DNA from: Candidatus Competibacter phosphatis
GTDB taxonomy: Bacteria > Pseudomonadota > Gammaproteobacteria > Competibacterales > Competibacteraceae
Direction: 5' to 3'
Assembly: GCF_012939995.1 (NCBI RefSeq)
Contig: NZ_SPMZ01000038.1
Location: 1 to 47,089, forward strand
DNA length: 47,089 nucleotides
Shown here: positions 32,259 to 41,663 of the stretch, in pieces
How the letters are laid out: every line of letters starts with the position of its first letter
Numbering within the stretch: position 1 is the first letter of the stretch
Translations under genes and position numbers: made by a program
Notes under the pieces: model-generated
Databases searched by the model: none
What the model was told of the DNA's origin: nothing
Seen by the model: the letters and a program-made list of their open reading frames with translations, nothing else

Positions 32259-32921
32259 ATGCACATCAATAACGATTTACTCCCCGCCGACCTGCTGTTC
32301 TTCGCCAACTTCATCTGGCTGCTGGTCGGCTTGCAGGCCCTGCGGTCGGCGCCGTGGCGGCTGTTCCTGGCGAACAGCCGGTTGCAACATGTCTTCATGG
32401 GCGCTTCGGTGGCGTTGTTCCTGATATGGATCTTCGAGATTGGCGTGCGACCGGCGCTCGGTTTCCACTTCCTGGGCGTGACCGTGTACACCCTGATGTT
32501 CGGCTGGTCGCTGGGCACGATCGGCGTCAGCCTGATCACGGTGGCGGTAACGGCGACCAGCGGCGACTGGTCGGCGCTGGCCACCAATGCCCTACTGTTG
32601 GGTGTACTGCCGGTCTCGACCAGTTATGGGATTTATTATCTGGTTCACCGCTACCTCCCCCACCACCTCTTCGTTTATATTTTCCTGTGCGGTTTCTTCA
32701 ACGCCATGCTGGCCGCCGGCGTGGTGGTACTGACCCTGGTATTTTTGCTGGTCACGACCGAGGTTTATTCCTTCGCCCGCATCAGTAGCGATTATCTGCC
32801 GTTCGTGCCGCTTTACCTGTTCCCGGAGGGTATGCTCAACGGCATGGTGATCACCGCGCTGATCGGGCTGCGGCCCGACTGGTTGAAAACCTACGACGAC
32901 GAAACCTATCTCACGCATTAG
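32259..32921 (+). CDS. CbiM-like energy-coupling-factor permease, predicted membrane protein
   Basis: This 220-residue protein has about six or seven membrane helices and the family-style ending [23 protein letters not shown], typical of the CbiM/ECF-type integral proteins. CbiM proteins bind nickel or cobalt through an N-terminal Met-His-Ile-x-(Asp/Glu) segment. Here the protein starts MHINND, which keeps His2. No ECF ATPase, CbiQ or CbiN genes are adjacent, and no B12 riboswitch was seen upstream. A metal or cofactor role is possible but unproven. Confidence 0.75.
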   Translation: MHINNDLLPADLLFFANFIWLLVGLQALRSAPWRLFLANSRLQHVFMGASVALFLIWIFEIGVRPALGFHFLGVTVYTLMFGWSLGTIGVSLITVAVTATSGDWSALATNALLLGVLPVSTSYGIYYLVHRYLPHHLFVYIFLCGFFNAMLAAGVVVLTLVFLLVTTEVYSFARISSDYLPFVPLYLFPEGMLNGMVITALIGLRPDWLKTYDDETYLTH

Positions 32922-32950
32922 ATGTAGGCACGGGAATCTCACTGCAACCC

Positions 32951-33838
32951 GTGCCATCTCAACCCCGCGCATTCGAAGAGGCATTTGAGTTCAAGGTGTT
33001 TGGCAAATTATTCGGTGGAACATTCGGCTTCATGATGGGCGGGCCGGTGGGCGCGCTGCTAGGCGCGGCGGTCGGCCATAATTTCGATCAGGCTCAATCG
33101 CAGGGCAAGCGCGCAACCGTCCCCCCCGAACGCGGTAACTCTCAGGAACACATCCAGGACACTTTCCACTCGACCGCGTTCCAGCTCATGGGTCACATCG
33201 CCAAGGCGGACGGCCGGGTTTCGGATCGGGAAATCGCCACGGCCCGCGCCATCATGGATCGCCTGCGGCTCAACGCCGGCCAGCGTCAGGCCGCCATCAA
33301 CGATTTTACCGCCGGCAAACAACCCGACTTCGACTTGGATGCGATGTTAAAAGCGTTCCAGCGCGCCTGCCGCGGCCGTCCAGCGTTTCTGCAACCACTG
33401 CTGGAACTGTTGCTGAACGTTGCTTATGCCGACGACGATCTGCACCCGCACACCCATGCCCGGCTGCTGTACATCACCGACCGCTTGGGCGTTCACCGCT
33501 TGCAGTTCGAGGCGCTGCATGCCCTGTTCCGCGCCCAGCGCTGGGCACAGCGGCAGAACCAGGACGGCGGCGGCAAAACGCACGATCACCGGCAAACCCA
33601 CGACCGGCGTCCCACCACCGCCGTCGGCTCGCTGACCCAAGCCTATGCCGTGCTGGGGCTACAACGCGAAGCCAGCCCCGACGCGATCAAACTGGCCTAC
33701 CGCCGCCTGCTCAAACAGCATCACCCCGACAAACTGGCGGGCCGCAACGCCTCGCTGGCCGAGCTGGCGCGCGCCACCGAAAAAACCCGCGAATTGACCG
33801 CCGCCTACGACCGCATCCGGGAAGCACGTGGTTTCTGA
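32951..33838 (+). CDS. djlA: Co-chaperone DjlA (TerB plus J domain)
   Basis: This 295-residue protein begins with a Gly-rich membrane segment (GKLFGGTFGFMMGGPVGALL) as in DjlA, then a TerB-like domain (LMGHIAKADGRVSDREIATA, VAYADDDLHPHTHARL), a His/Gln/Asp-rich linker and a C-terminal J domain with the HPD motif in LLKQHHPDKLAG. It should stimulate DnaK at the inner membrane. The start codon is GTG at 32951, with only a weak ribosome site. The N-terminal part before the Gly-rich helix is a few residues longer than in E. coli. Confidence 0.93.
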   Translation: MPSQPRAFEEAFEFKVFGKLFGGTFGFMMGGPVGALLGAAVGHNFDQAQSQGKRATVPPERGNSQEHIQDTFHSTAFQLMGHIAKADGRVSDREIATARAIMDRLRLNAGQRQAAINDFTAGKQPDFDLDAMLKAFQRACRGRPAFLQPLLELLLNVAYADDDLHPHTHARLLYITDRLGVHRLQFEALHALFRAQRWAQRQNQDGGGKTHDHRQTHDRRPTTAVGSLTQAYAVLGLQREASPDAIKLAYRRLLKQHHPDKLAGRNASLAELARATEKTRELTAAYDRIREARGF

Positions 33839-33886
33839 CCCGCCCGACGCGAACAGAGCGGCCGGCGCCATCCAAGCGACCAGTTG

Positions 33887-34561
33887 CTAGAGCACTCCCC
33901 GCTCGGCCAGTGAGACCATCTGTCCGTCGCCAATCACGATGTGATCGAGCAGACGGACATCGACCAGGGCCAGCGCTTCCTTCAGGCGCACGGTGATCAT
34001 TTCGTCGGCACGGCTGGGCTCGGCGATCCCGGATGGATGATTGTGTGCCACGATCGCCGCCGCCGCGTTATGGTGCAATGCCCGTTTCACCACCTGCCGA
34101 GGATGTACGGCGGAACTGTCGATGGTGCCGAAAAACAATTCCTCGTATTGAATGACCCGGTTCTTGTTATCCAGGAACAGGCAGGCGAACACCTCGTGCG
34201 GGTGGTGGCGCATGCGGGCCAGCAGATACCGACGGGTGTCGGTCACGCCCTGGATGGCATCGCCACGCTGCAAGGTCTCCTCCAGATAACGCCGCGCCAG
34301 TTCCAACACCGCCTGCAACTGCACGTACTTGGCCGGTCCCAGCCCCGGCGTCGCGCAGAACCCCGTCTGATCCAATTCCAACAACTTACGCAAGCTTTCA
34401 TGCTGCTTGAGCATGTCCCGCGCCAGATCCACCGCGCTGCGGCCCGGTATGCCGATCCGTAGAAAAATCGCCAGCAGTTCGGCATCGGACAAGGCGGCAG
34501 CTCCACGTCGCAGCAGCTTCTCCCGTGGACGCTCCTCGTCGGGCCAATCGCGAATGGACAT
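33887..34561 (-). CDS. radC: RadC family JAB domain protein
   Basis: This 224-residue protein has the N-terminal helix-hairpin-helix region ([35 protein letters not shown]) and a C-terminal JAB/MPN metalloprotease-like domain with the metal motif [14 protein letters not shown]. Its cellular role remains uncertain despite the name. The open frame continues 30 codons upstream, but the family starts at MSIRDWP. It is divergent from coaBC, as in Pseudomonas, where radC and coaBC are neighbours. Confidence 0.95.
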   Translation of the reverse strand: MSIRDWPDEERPREKLLRRGAAALSDAELLAIFLRIGIPGRSAVDLARDMLKQHESLRKLLELDQTGFCATPGLGPAKYVQLQAVLELARRYLEETLQRGDAIQGVTDTRRYLLARMRHHPHEVFACLFLDNKNRVIQYEELFFGTIDSSAVHPRQVVKRALHHNAAAAIVAHNHPSGIAEPSRADEMITVRLKEALALVDVRLLDHIVIGDGQMVSLAERGVL

Positions 34562-34810
34562 CGCCGCACACTCTTTTTTCGATTGATAACGCCAAGCATG
34601 GCCACTCGATTCGAACAAATCAAGAAACTGTGACACTTTCTTGATGGCCACCGATTGCGTCGCGAAAACGGCGTATTGCCCTGAAATCGGGCGCGCGTCC
34701 CGTCAAAAGCACCGCCATGAAGCGGGCTTATCCTTTCATGCCGGCCAAAAAATCGCGTTTCCGGATTATTGAATAATTTATTATACTTTATAAACAATAA
34801 GATATAAAAG
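34562..34810. other. Divergent region upstream of radC, with an AT-rich block
   Basis: The gap between radC and the candidate RNA is unremarkable up to about 34750. It then becomes strikingly AT-rich (about 34750-34810) in otherwise GC-rich DNA. On the minus strand it contains TATAAT (34780-34785), which could serve radC. On the plus strand the AT block lies directly upstream of a strong -35 element and could act as an UP element. No conserved ORF is visible. Confidence 0.55.
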
Positions 34811-34838
34811 TTGGCAATCGGTTTGCTAACCCTATAGT
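34811..34838 (+). promoter_or_regulatory. Strong sigma-70-like promoter upstream of a candidate RNA
   Basis: TTGGCA at 34811-34816 and TATAGT at 34833-34838 are separated by 16 bp, each one or two bases from consensus, with an AT-rich tract immediately upstream. Transcription would start near 34845. Confidence 0.6.
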
Positions 34839-34844
34839 CGTGGA

Positions 34845-34971
34845 TTCGCGCTCGTCGGCCTCTTCAGGTTCGACACCAGCGCGGGTTCCAGGCGGCTAAC
34901 GGGGGCCGCCGTCGCGGACTATGGCGTCCAACCATGTATCGTCGCACGTTGCGTGGTTGGACGCCCTTTTT
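34845..34971 (+). ncRNA. Candidate structured small RNA or coaBC leader
   Basis: Between a strong promoter and an intrinsic terminator lies about 125 nt with several possible stems. GCGCT plus GTCG pairs with CGAC plus AGCGC (about 34849-34884). GGCGGC at 34891-34896 pairs with GCCGCC at 34905-34910. A long terminator hairpin closes it. No convincing ORF is contained between promoter and terminator. It does not look like a tRNA, the SRP RNA or tmRNA to me. It could be an independent small RNA, or an attenuated 5' leader of coaBC, whose ATG is 100 nt beyond the terminator. Ends are estimates. Confidence 0.5.
34923..34971 (+). terminator. Intrinsic terminator between candidate RNA and coaBC
   Basis: A 14-bp stem, GGCGTCCAACCATG at 34923-34936 against CGTGGTTGGACGCC at 34952-34965 with one G-T pair, has a 15-nt loop and is followed by C and five T. 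It faces rightward, with no annotated gene upstream on that strand, which is why an RNA or leader is proposed. Confidence 0.82.
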
Positions 34972-35070
34972 ATCTCCGCTTGTCTGAGCAACCCTGCTCT
35001 CTCCTGCTTCTGTACCTGTTCAAGCTGCGCTAAGCTTGCCGCGATTTCCCCCATCGCGCGGAGTTTCGCC

Positions 35071-36357
35071 ATGCTGCAACCTCTGGCCAAGAAACGCATT
35101 CTGCTGGGCGTCACCGGCGGTATCGCCGCCTACAAGAGCGCCGACCTAACCCGCCGGCTGCGCGAGGCGGGTGCCGAGGTACAGGTCGCCATGACGCCCG
35201 CCGCCACTGCTTTCGTCGCCCCGCTGACCTTTCAGGCGGTATCCGGCCAGCCGGTTCGGGTCGACTTGCTCGACACCCACGCCGAAGCTGGCATGGGCCA
35301 TATCGAACTGGCGCGCTGGGCCGATCTGATTCTCATCGCGCCGGCCACCGCCGACTTCCTCGCCCGACTGGCCCACGGCATGGCCAACGATTTGCTCAGC
35401 ACGCTGTGTCTGGCCACCGACCAGCCAATTGCGGTGGCGCCGGCGATGAACCGACTGATGTGGCAAAACGTCGCGACCCAGGACAACTGCCGGCTGCTGG
35501 CGCGGCGCGGCGTACACATCTGGGGACCGGGAGTCGGCGAACAGGCTTGTGGTGAAATCGGTGCCGGGCGGATGTTGGAGGCGGTGGAATTGTGTGGTCA
35601 CGTCGTCGAACTGCTCGGTGCTCGGGAGGGCATGGCCGAAATCCACCCGGAACCGTCCATCGCGAATCCGGTGACTGCGCCGCTCGCGTCCCATGACCTG
35701 CAAGGACTGACCGTGTTGATCACCGCCGGCCCGACCCGCGAGGCGCTCGATCCGGTGCGCTTCATCAGCAACCACAGCAGCGGGAAAATGGGTTTTGCCG
35801 TAGCTGGGGCAGCGGCGATGGCGGGCGCGCGGGTAATCCTGGTCAGCGGTCCGGTCAATCTCAAAACCCCGCCCAGTGTCGAACGAATCGACGTGGATAG
35901 TGCGATCGAAATGCACGAGGCGGTCATGGCGCGAGCCCAACGAGCGGACATTTTCATCGCCACCGCCGCCGTCGCCGATTATCGCGCCGCCAGCCCGGCG
36001 GAGCAGAAAATCAAGAAAACCCATGACACGCTGTCTCTGGAACTGGTGCGCAATCCCGATATTCTGGCGGAGGTGGCCGCATTGCGTTCGCACCGGCCGT
36101 TCACGGTTGGCTTCGCCGCCGAAACTCACGACGTGCTGCACTACGCCGAGGACAAGCGCCGTCGCAAGAATCTGGACCTGATTGCCGCAAATCGGGTCGG
36201 CGTGGCAGGCAGCGGCTTCGGGAGCGAACAGAACGAATTACATGTGCTGTGGGAAGGCGGGGAACGGGTGTTGCCGCTGGCTGAGAAGACTCTGCTGGGG
36301 CAACAACTGGTCACGCTGATCGCGGCGCGTTATCGCTGCTGGAAAGGGGAGCGCTAA
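35071..36357 (+). CDS. coaBC: Phosphopantothenoylcysteine synthetase/decarboxylase
   Basis: This bifunctional enzyme of coenzyme A synthesis has an N-terminal CoaC flavoprotein part ([32 protein letters not shown] with the active His, [24 protein letters not shown] with the active Cys). The C-terminal CoaB part has [26 protein letters not shown] and the KIKK lysine motif. It has 428 residues, as is usual. ATG 35071 is preceded by GGAG and matches the family start; an upstream in-frame extension of 50 codons runs through the terminator hairpin and is not conserved-looking. It opens the coaBC-dut-algC-argB series. Confidence 0.96.
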   Translation: MLQPLAKKRILLGVTGGIAAYKSADLTRRLREAGAEVQVAMTPAATAFVAPLTFQAVSGQPVRVDLLDTHAEAGMGHIELARWADLILIAPATADFLARLAHGMANDLLSTLCLATDQPIAVAPAMNRLMWQNVATQDNCRLLARRGVHIWGPGVGEQACGEIGAGRMLEAVELCGHVVELLGAREGMAEIHPEPSIANPVTAPLASHDLQGLTVLITAGPTREALDPVRFISNHSSGKMGFAVAGAAAMAGARVILVSGPVNLKTPPSVERIDVDSAIEMHEAVMARAQRADIFIATAAVADYRAASPAEQKIKKTHDTLSLELVRNPDILAEVAALRSHRPFTVGFAAETHDVLHYAEDKRRRKNLDLIAANRVGVAGSGFGSEQNELHVLWEGGERVLPLAEKTLLGQQLVTLIAARYRCWKGER

Positions 36358-36393
36358 GCTGCTAGCTTGGCAACAGCCCTGGAGTGTCTGACT

Positions 36394-36855
36394 GTGAGCC
36401 ATCGCGACATCGAACTGAAAATCCTCGATCCCCGTTTGGGTCGGGAGATTCCTCTACCCGCCTACGCCACCGCCGGTTCGGCGGGATTGGATCTGCGCGC
36501 TTGCCTAACGGAACCGCTGACGGTCCATCCGAGCGAAACCCATTTGATTCCCACCGGCCTAGCCATGCACATCGCCGACCCCGGCCTGGCGGCGATGGTG
36601 CTGCCGCGTTCCGGTCTCGGCCACAAGCACGGTATCGTGCTGGGCAACCTGGTCGGCCTGATCGACAGCGATTATCAGGGCGAGCTGTTGGTCTCGTGCT
36701 GGAATCGAGGCCACGCCCCGTTCACCATCGACATCGGCGAACGCATCGCCCAACTGATTATCGTGCCGGTGGTGCGAGCCGAATTCGCCATCGTCCCCGA
36801 ATTCACGCCCAGCACGCGCGGCGCCGGCGGTTTCGGCCATTCCGGGCGGCATTGA
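36394..36855 (+). CDS. dut: dUTP diphosphatase
   Basis: Dut hydrolyses dUTP to dUMP, keeping uracil out of DNA and supplying thymidylate synthesis. The 153-residue protein has all five trimeric dUTPase motifs: [44 protein letters not shown] and [13 protein letters not shown] 36394 is chosen because GGAG lies nine bases upstream and the family begins near here; a TTG at 36367 is also in frame. It lies 36 bp after coaBC and 9 bp before algC, a conserved order. Confidence 0.95.
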   Translation: MSHRDIELKILDPRLGREIPLPAYATAGSAGLDLRACLTEPLTVHPSETHLIPTGLAMHIADPGLAAMVLPRSGLGHKHGIVLGNLVGLIDSDYQGELLVSCWNRGHAPFTIDIGERIAQLIIVPVVRAEFAIVPEFTPSTRGAGGFGHSGRH

Positions 36856-36864
36856 TCCTCGCGC

Positions 36865-38238
36865 ATGATCCAAACCATCTTCCGGGAGTACGACATCCGT
36901 GGCGTGGTGGGCCGCGATCTGACTCCCGACGGGGTGCGACTCATCGGCCAGGCGGTGGGCAGCCTCGCCGCCGAGCGCGGCGAAACCCAGGTGATCGTCG
37001 GTCGCGACGGGCGGCTGTCCAGCCCCGTGCTGTGCGAGGCGCTCAAGGTCGGCATCCGCGCCGCTGGGCTGGATGTGCTGGATCTGGGCATGGTCTCGAC
37101 CCCGCTGCTGTACTATGCCACCCACACCCTCGACACCAGCCACGCCGGAGTCATGGTCACCGGCAGCCACAATCCAGCACCGTATAACGGTCTGAAAATC
37201 GTCATCGACAGGATCGCTCTGCACGGCGAGGTGATCCGCGACCTGCGCCACCGCATCGAAACCGGCGACCTGCGTCACGGCCATGGCCGCGAAGGGTCCG
37301 CCGACATTCGCGCCGCTTACATCCGGCGGATCAGCGACACGCTGCGCCTGCCCAAACCTCTCAAGGTGGTGGTGGATTGCGGTAACGCAGTCGCCAGTTA
37401 TACCGCTCCGCCCCTGCTGCGCGCGCTCGGTTGCGAAGTGGTGGAACTGTACTGCGAGGTGGATGGACGCTTTCCGCACCACCACCCCGACCCCAGCGTG
37501 CCGGAGAATCTGATCGACCTGCAAACCGCAGTGCGGGCGCACGGCGCCGATCTGGGCCTGGCCTTCGACGGCGACGCCGACCGGCTGGGGGTCGTCACCA
37601 ACGCCGGCGAGATCGTCTGGCCGGATCATGTGTTGATGCCGCTGGCCGAGGACGTGCTGACCCATCATCCCGGCGCGGCCATCGTCTACGATATCAAATC
37701 TTCCTTGCACCTGACCCGGCTGATCGAGCGTCTTGGCGGCCAAGCGATCCTGTGGAAGACCGGTCATTCGCTGATCAAGGCCAAGATGCGCGAAACCGGT
37801 GCGCTGCTGGGTGGCGAACTGGCCGGCCACTTCGTTCATGCCGATGATTGGTTCGGCTTCGACGACGCGTTCTACGCCGCCGCCCGGTTGCTACGGTTGC
37901 TAGTCCAACAGCCGGTGTCCAGCGCCGAATTCTTCGCCGCTTACCCGACCGGCCTGAATACCCCGGATCTGCGGCTGGACATGGCCGAAGGCGAGCCGTT
38001 CGCGTTCATGGCCCGACTGGCGGCCCAAGCCGATTTCGGCCCGGACGCGCGAATCATTACCCTGGACGGACTGCGGGTGGAATTCCCGCACGGCTGGGGG
38101 CTGGTGCGCGCCTCCAACACCACGCCCAGTCTGACGCTGCGCTTCGAGGCGGACGACTCAATCGCCATGGCCGACATTCAGGATCGGTTCCGCCGGCAAC
38201 TGCTGGCCTTGCAAGCCGATTTGGCCCTACCCTTCTGA
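36865..38238 (+). CDS. algC: Phosphomannomutase/phosphoglucomutase
   Basis: This alpha-D-phosphohexomutase converts mannose-6-phosphate or glucose-6-phosphate to the 1-phosphates used for exopolysaccharide, LPS or glycogen synthesis. The 457-residue protein has FREYDIRGVVG, the phosphoserine loop VMVTGSHNPAPYNGLK, the metal-binding FDGDADRLGVV, and the sugar-binding GGELAGHFVHADDWFGFDDA. The C-terminal phosphate-binding part is RASNTTPSLTLRFEAD. Size and position between dut and argB match AlgC of Pseudomonas. The preference for mannose or glucose cannot be read directly. Confidence 0.95.
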   Translation: MIQTIFREYDIRGVVGRDLTPDGVRLIGQAVGSLAAERGETQVIVGRDGRLSSPVLCEALKVGIRAAGLDVLDLGMVSTPLLYYATHTLDTSHAGVMVTGSHNPAPYNGLKIVIDRIALHGEVIRDLRHRIETGDLRHGHGREGSADIRAAYIRRISDTLRLPKPLKVVVDCGNAVASYTAPPLLRALGCEVVELYCEVDGRFPHHHPDPSVPENLIDLQTAVRAHGADLGLAFDGDADRLGVVTNAGEIVWPDHVLMPLAEDVLTHHPGAAIVYDIKSSLHLTRLIERLGGQAILWKTGHSLIKAKMRETGALLGGELAGHFVHADDWFGFDDAFYAAARLLRLLVQQPVSSAEFFAAYPTGLNTPDLRLDMAEGEPFAFMARLAAQADFGPDARIITLDGLRVEFPHGWGLVRASNTTPSLTLRFEADDSIAMADIQDRFRRQLLALQADLALPF

Positions 38239-39280
<1,042 letters not shown>

Positions 39281-39284
<4 letters not shown>

Positions 39285-39970
39285 GCCGCCAACCGTTGTT
39301 CGTTCAGGTGCTGTTCGTAACGGATCGCCGCGTCGACATCGGCGACCGGGACCTCATAGATCGCCGCTACCCGGCGACTATCCTGTTCCACCCGATAGGC
39401 CGCGAACAGCGCTTCCGTCGGTACGCCGGATGCGGTCAAAATCGGCTTGCCGAAGTTGCGCGCGGGGTCCAGCACGATACGTTGCTTGCGGTCCACCGGA
39501 AACCAGCGTTGCGCGCTGCCAGAGGTGTCGTACTCGATACCGGCGTATAGCGAAGGGCGTACTACCTTCTCGAAGACGTACTGCTTCCGCGCCATGTCCA
39601 GCAGCCTGGCATCTTCGGCCTCGCCATCCTGCTCCAGGATTTCCGCGAACACGGCGCGGCCATCGGTCAAAAACCGCTGACAGGTGAAGGGATAGGGCCG
39701 TTCGAAATACTCGCGGGCGTGCTGGCACGCTTTACGAATCGTGGGCAGGCTGACGCCATGACGGCGAAAGGCATGGACCACCCGCACTTCCAGCAGATCG
39801 TGGAACCCGAACGCCTGCGGCAAGGGGCTGTCGCTCAGTTCGGACGACCACAGCGGCGGGTAGGTCCGGTGGCCAGACCGATACCCGCGCAACCAGCGAC
39901 CAACCTGCGGTGCCGGAATATGGGTAAAGGTGGCGACTTCACCAATGGTGTAAAGTCCCGTGCCGATCAT
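39281..39970 (-). CDS. DUF433-domain antitoxin with MerR-like N-terminal helix-turn-helix
   Basis: This 229-residue protein starts MIGTGLYTIGEVATFTHIPA, a MerR-like DNA-binding start, and ends with a DUF433 domain (RIVLDPARNFGKPILTASGV, ALFAAYRVEQDSRRVAAIYE). DUF433 antitoxins usually precede a DUF5615 PIN-like toxin, and the start of one follows here. An AGGA site seven bases before ATG 39970 supports this start; an upstream in-frame ATG at 40120 has no family support. It may still repress its own promoter even though its toxin is broken. Confidence 0.82.
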
Positions 39971-39979
39971 GTTGTTCCT

Positions 39980-40007
39980 GCTATTGGGGTGATAATTCCA
40001 GTATAGC
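39980..40007 (-). promoter_or_regulatory. Possible promoter/operator of the antitoxin gene
   Basis: On the minus strand TATACT (plus positions 40000-40005) can be a -10 element. An inverted repeat GCTAT (39980-39984) ... ATAGC (40003-40007) overlaps it, as expected for an autoregulated antitoxin operator. No clear -35 is visible. Confidence 0.3.
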
Positions 40008-40125
40008 GCGCCTGGGAGGTAGCAGGACCGCCGGAGCGGCGTGATCCGCTCAAAGGGAATGCTGGGAACCCCTCCCATCCAAGCTACAATGCTCGAACCG
40101 TACTGGAAACTTGCCCGCACCCGCC

Positions 40126-41663
40126 ATGCCCCATCTCGAATGGACGAACAAATCCCGGGCCATTGCCCAAACCGCCGATGTGCCTTATCACCTGCTGCAT
40201 TTCGAACGTGGCTACGGGGACGCCAGCGCCGACAATCTGCTGATCCGGGGCGATAACCTGCTGGCCCTGAAGGCGCTGCTGCCGTTTTATCGGAGCCGGG
40301 TCAAGTGCATTTACATCGACCCGCCTTACAACACTCAATCCGCGTTCGAGCATTACGATGACAAGCTGGAACATTCTCAATGGCTGTCACTGATGTATCC
40401 GCGCCTCGTGCTGTTACGTGAGTTACTTGCCGAGGAGGGGAGTATTTGGGTTTCGATTGATGATAACGAGGGGCATTATCTCAAGGTTGTCATGGATGAA
40501 GTTTTTGGGAGAGGTAATTTTGTAGCGAATATAATTTGGCAGAAAAAAATATGCCGTCGCCAACGATCATAAAAGTATTGCCCCAATGCACGACCACATA
40601 CTTGTGTTTAGGAAAAGCAATGTTTGGCAACGCAAACTGATACCTCGTACAGATGAAAAAAGATCGTCAATACCGCTTTGAAGATGAACGAGGAATTTTT
40701 AGACCTGATAACTACACATGCAGCAAGACGGCTGAAGAAAGGCCAAACCTTTACTACGAAATTATTCAACCAAATACAGGTAAAGAAATATGGCCATCAA
40801 GAACGAGAGTTTGGGCTTACTCTAAAGAAGAACATTTACGGCATGTTGCTGAAGGCTTCATTTATTGGGGAAAGGATGGGAAAGGGAAAACCCCTTCCTA
40901 CAAAAGGTACAAACACCTTCTTAAAAATGATGGTGTTGTCCCACAGACACTTTGGATGCATGAGTTTGCAGGGCATACGGATGCAGCCAGAAAAGAGGCG
41001 CGGGAAGTCTTGGGAACGTCATCATTGTCTGATGATTTTTTAACGCCAAAACCCGAAAGGCTAATTTCTAAGATTCTTGAGGTCGGTTCCAATAAAGGCG
41101 ATTTGATACTTGATTCCTTTCTTGGTTCCGGCACGACTGCCGCCGTAGCCCACAAAATGGGCCGCCGCTACATCGGCATCGAGATGGGCGAACACGCTGA
41201 AACCCATTGCATCCCGCGTTTGGAAAAAGTGATTGCCGGGGAACAGGGCGGCATTTCGCAAACTGTCGGCTGGCAAGGCGGCGGCGGGTTTCGCTACTAC
41301 ACGCTGGACGAGCCGGTGTTTCTGGCCGATGGCGGCATCAACCCGGCAGTGCGCTTCGCCGCGCTGGCCGCCTATCTTTGGCACTTCGAGACTGGGCAGG
41401 CCGCGAACCAGACTTTCGATTCGCCCTTTCTCGGCGAACATGCCGGCAAAGCCTATTACCTGCTCTACAACGGCATTCTCGGCGACCGCCGCCCGGAAGG
41501 CGGCAATGTCCTGACCGGCGCCGTGCTGGCCCAACTGCTGACGCTGCATCCGCATTCTGGCCGCAAGGTGATCTACGGCGAAATGACCCGCTTGGGCACG
41601 GCGCGACTTGTCGCCGAAGACATCGAATTCAAGCAAATTCCCTACGACGTGCGGGTACGCTGA
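40126..41663 (+). CDS. mod: Type III restriction-modification DNA methyltransferase (Mod), two frameshifts
   Basis: This is a beta-class adenine-N6 methyltransferase. The catalytic motif DPPYNT (residues 65-70) comes first and the SAM-binding LDSFLGSGTTAAVAHKMG comes after a central target-recognition region. Reading is broken at the A7 run 40543-40549 and the A6 run 40656-40661. Removing one A from each gives a continuous protein of about 511 residues with ordinary Mod text across both joints (IIWQKKYAVANDHKSIAPMH; TDEKDRQYRFEDERG). The middle, about 40440-41110, is clearly AT-rich against GC-rich ends, as if the specificity module had a separate origin. The stop overlaps the res start by one base (TGATG). 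Start 40126 is chosen to match the family; TTG 40111 is possible. Confidence 0.88.

Noticed and set aside
34865..34884. tRNA-like T-loop text (GGTTCGA)
   Set aside because: No acceptor stem, anticodon arm or correctly placed CCA end can be built around it.
34925..34965. attC-like integron recombination site (GTCCAAC ... GTTGGAC)
   Set aside because: The two ends fit the attC core pattern, but the span is only about 40 bp, the internal pairing boxes are absent, and the T run makes a terminator the better reading.
34921..35070. In-frame 50-codon N-terminal extension of coaBC from ATG 34921
   Set aside because: It runs through a strong intrinsic terminator, has no conserved look, and ATG 35071 has a ribosome site and matches the family start.
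40111..41663. Two separate methyltransferase genes (40111-40572 and 40653-41663)
   Set aside because: The first holds only DPPYN and the second only the SAM motif; removing one A at each of two A-runs joins them into one normal Mod.
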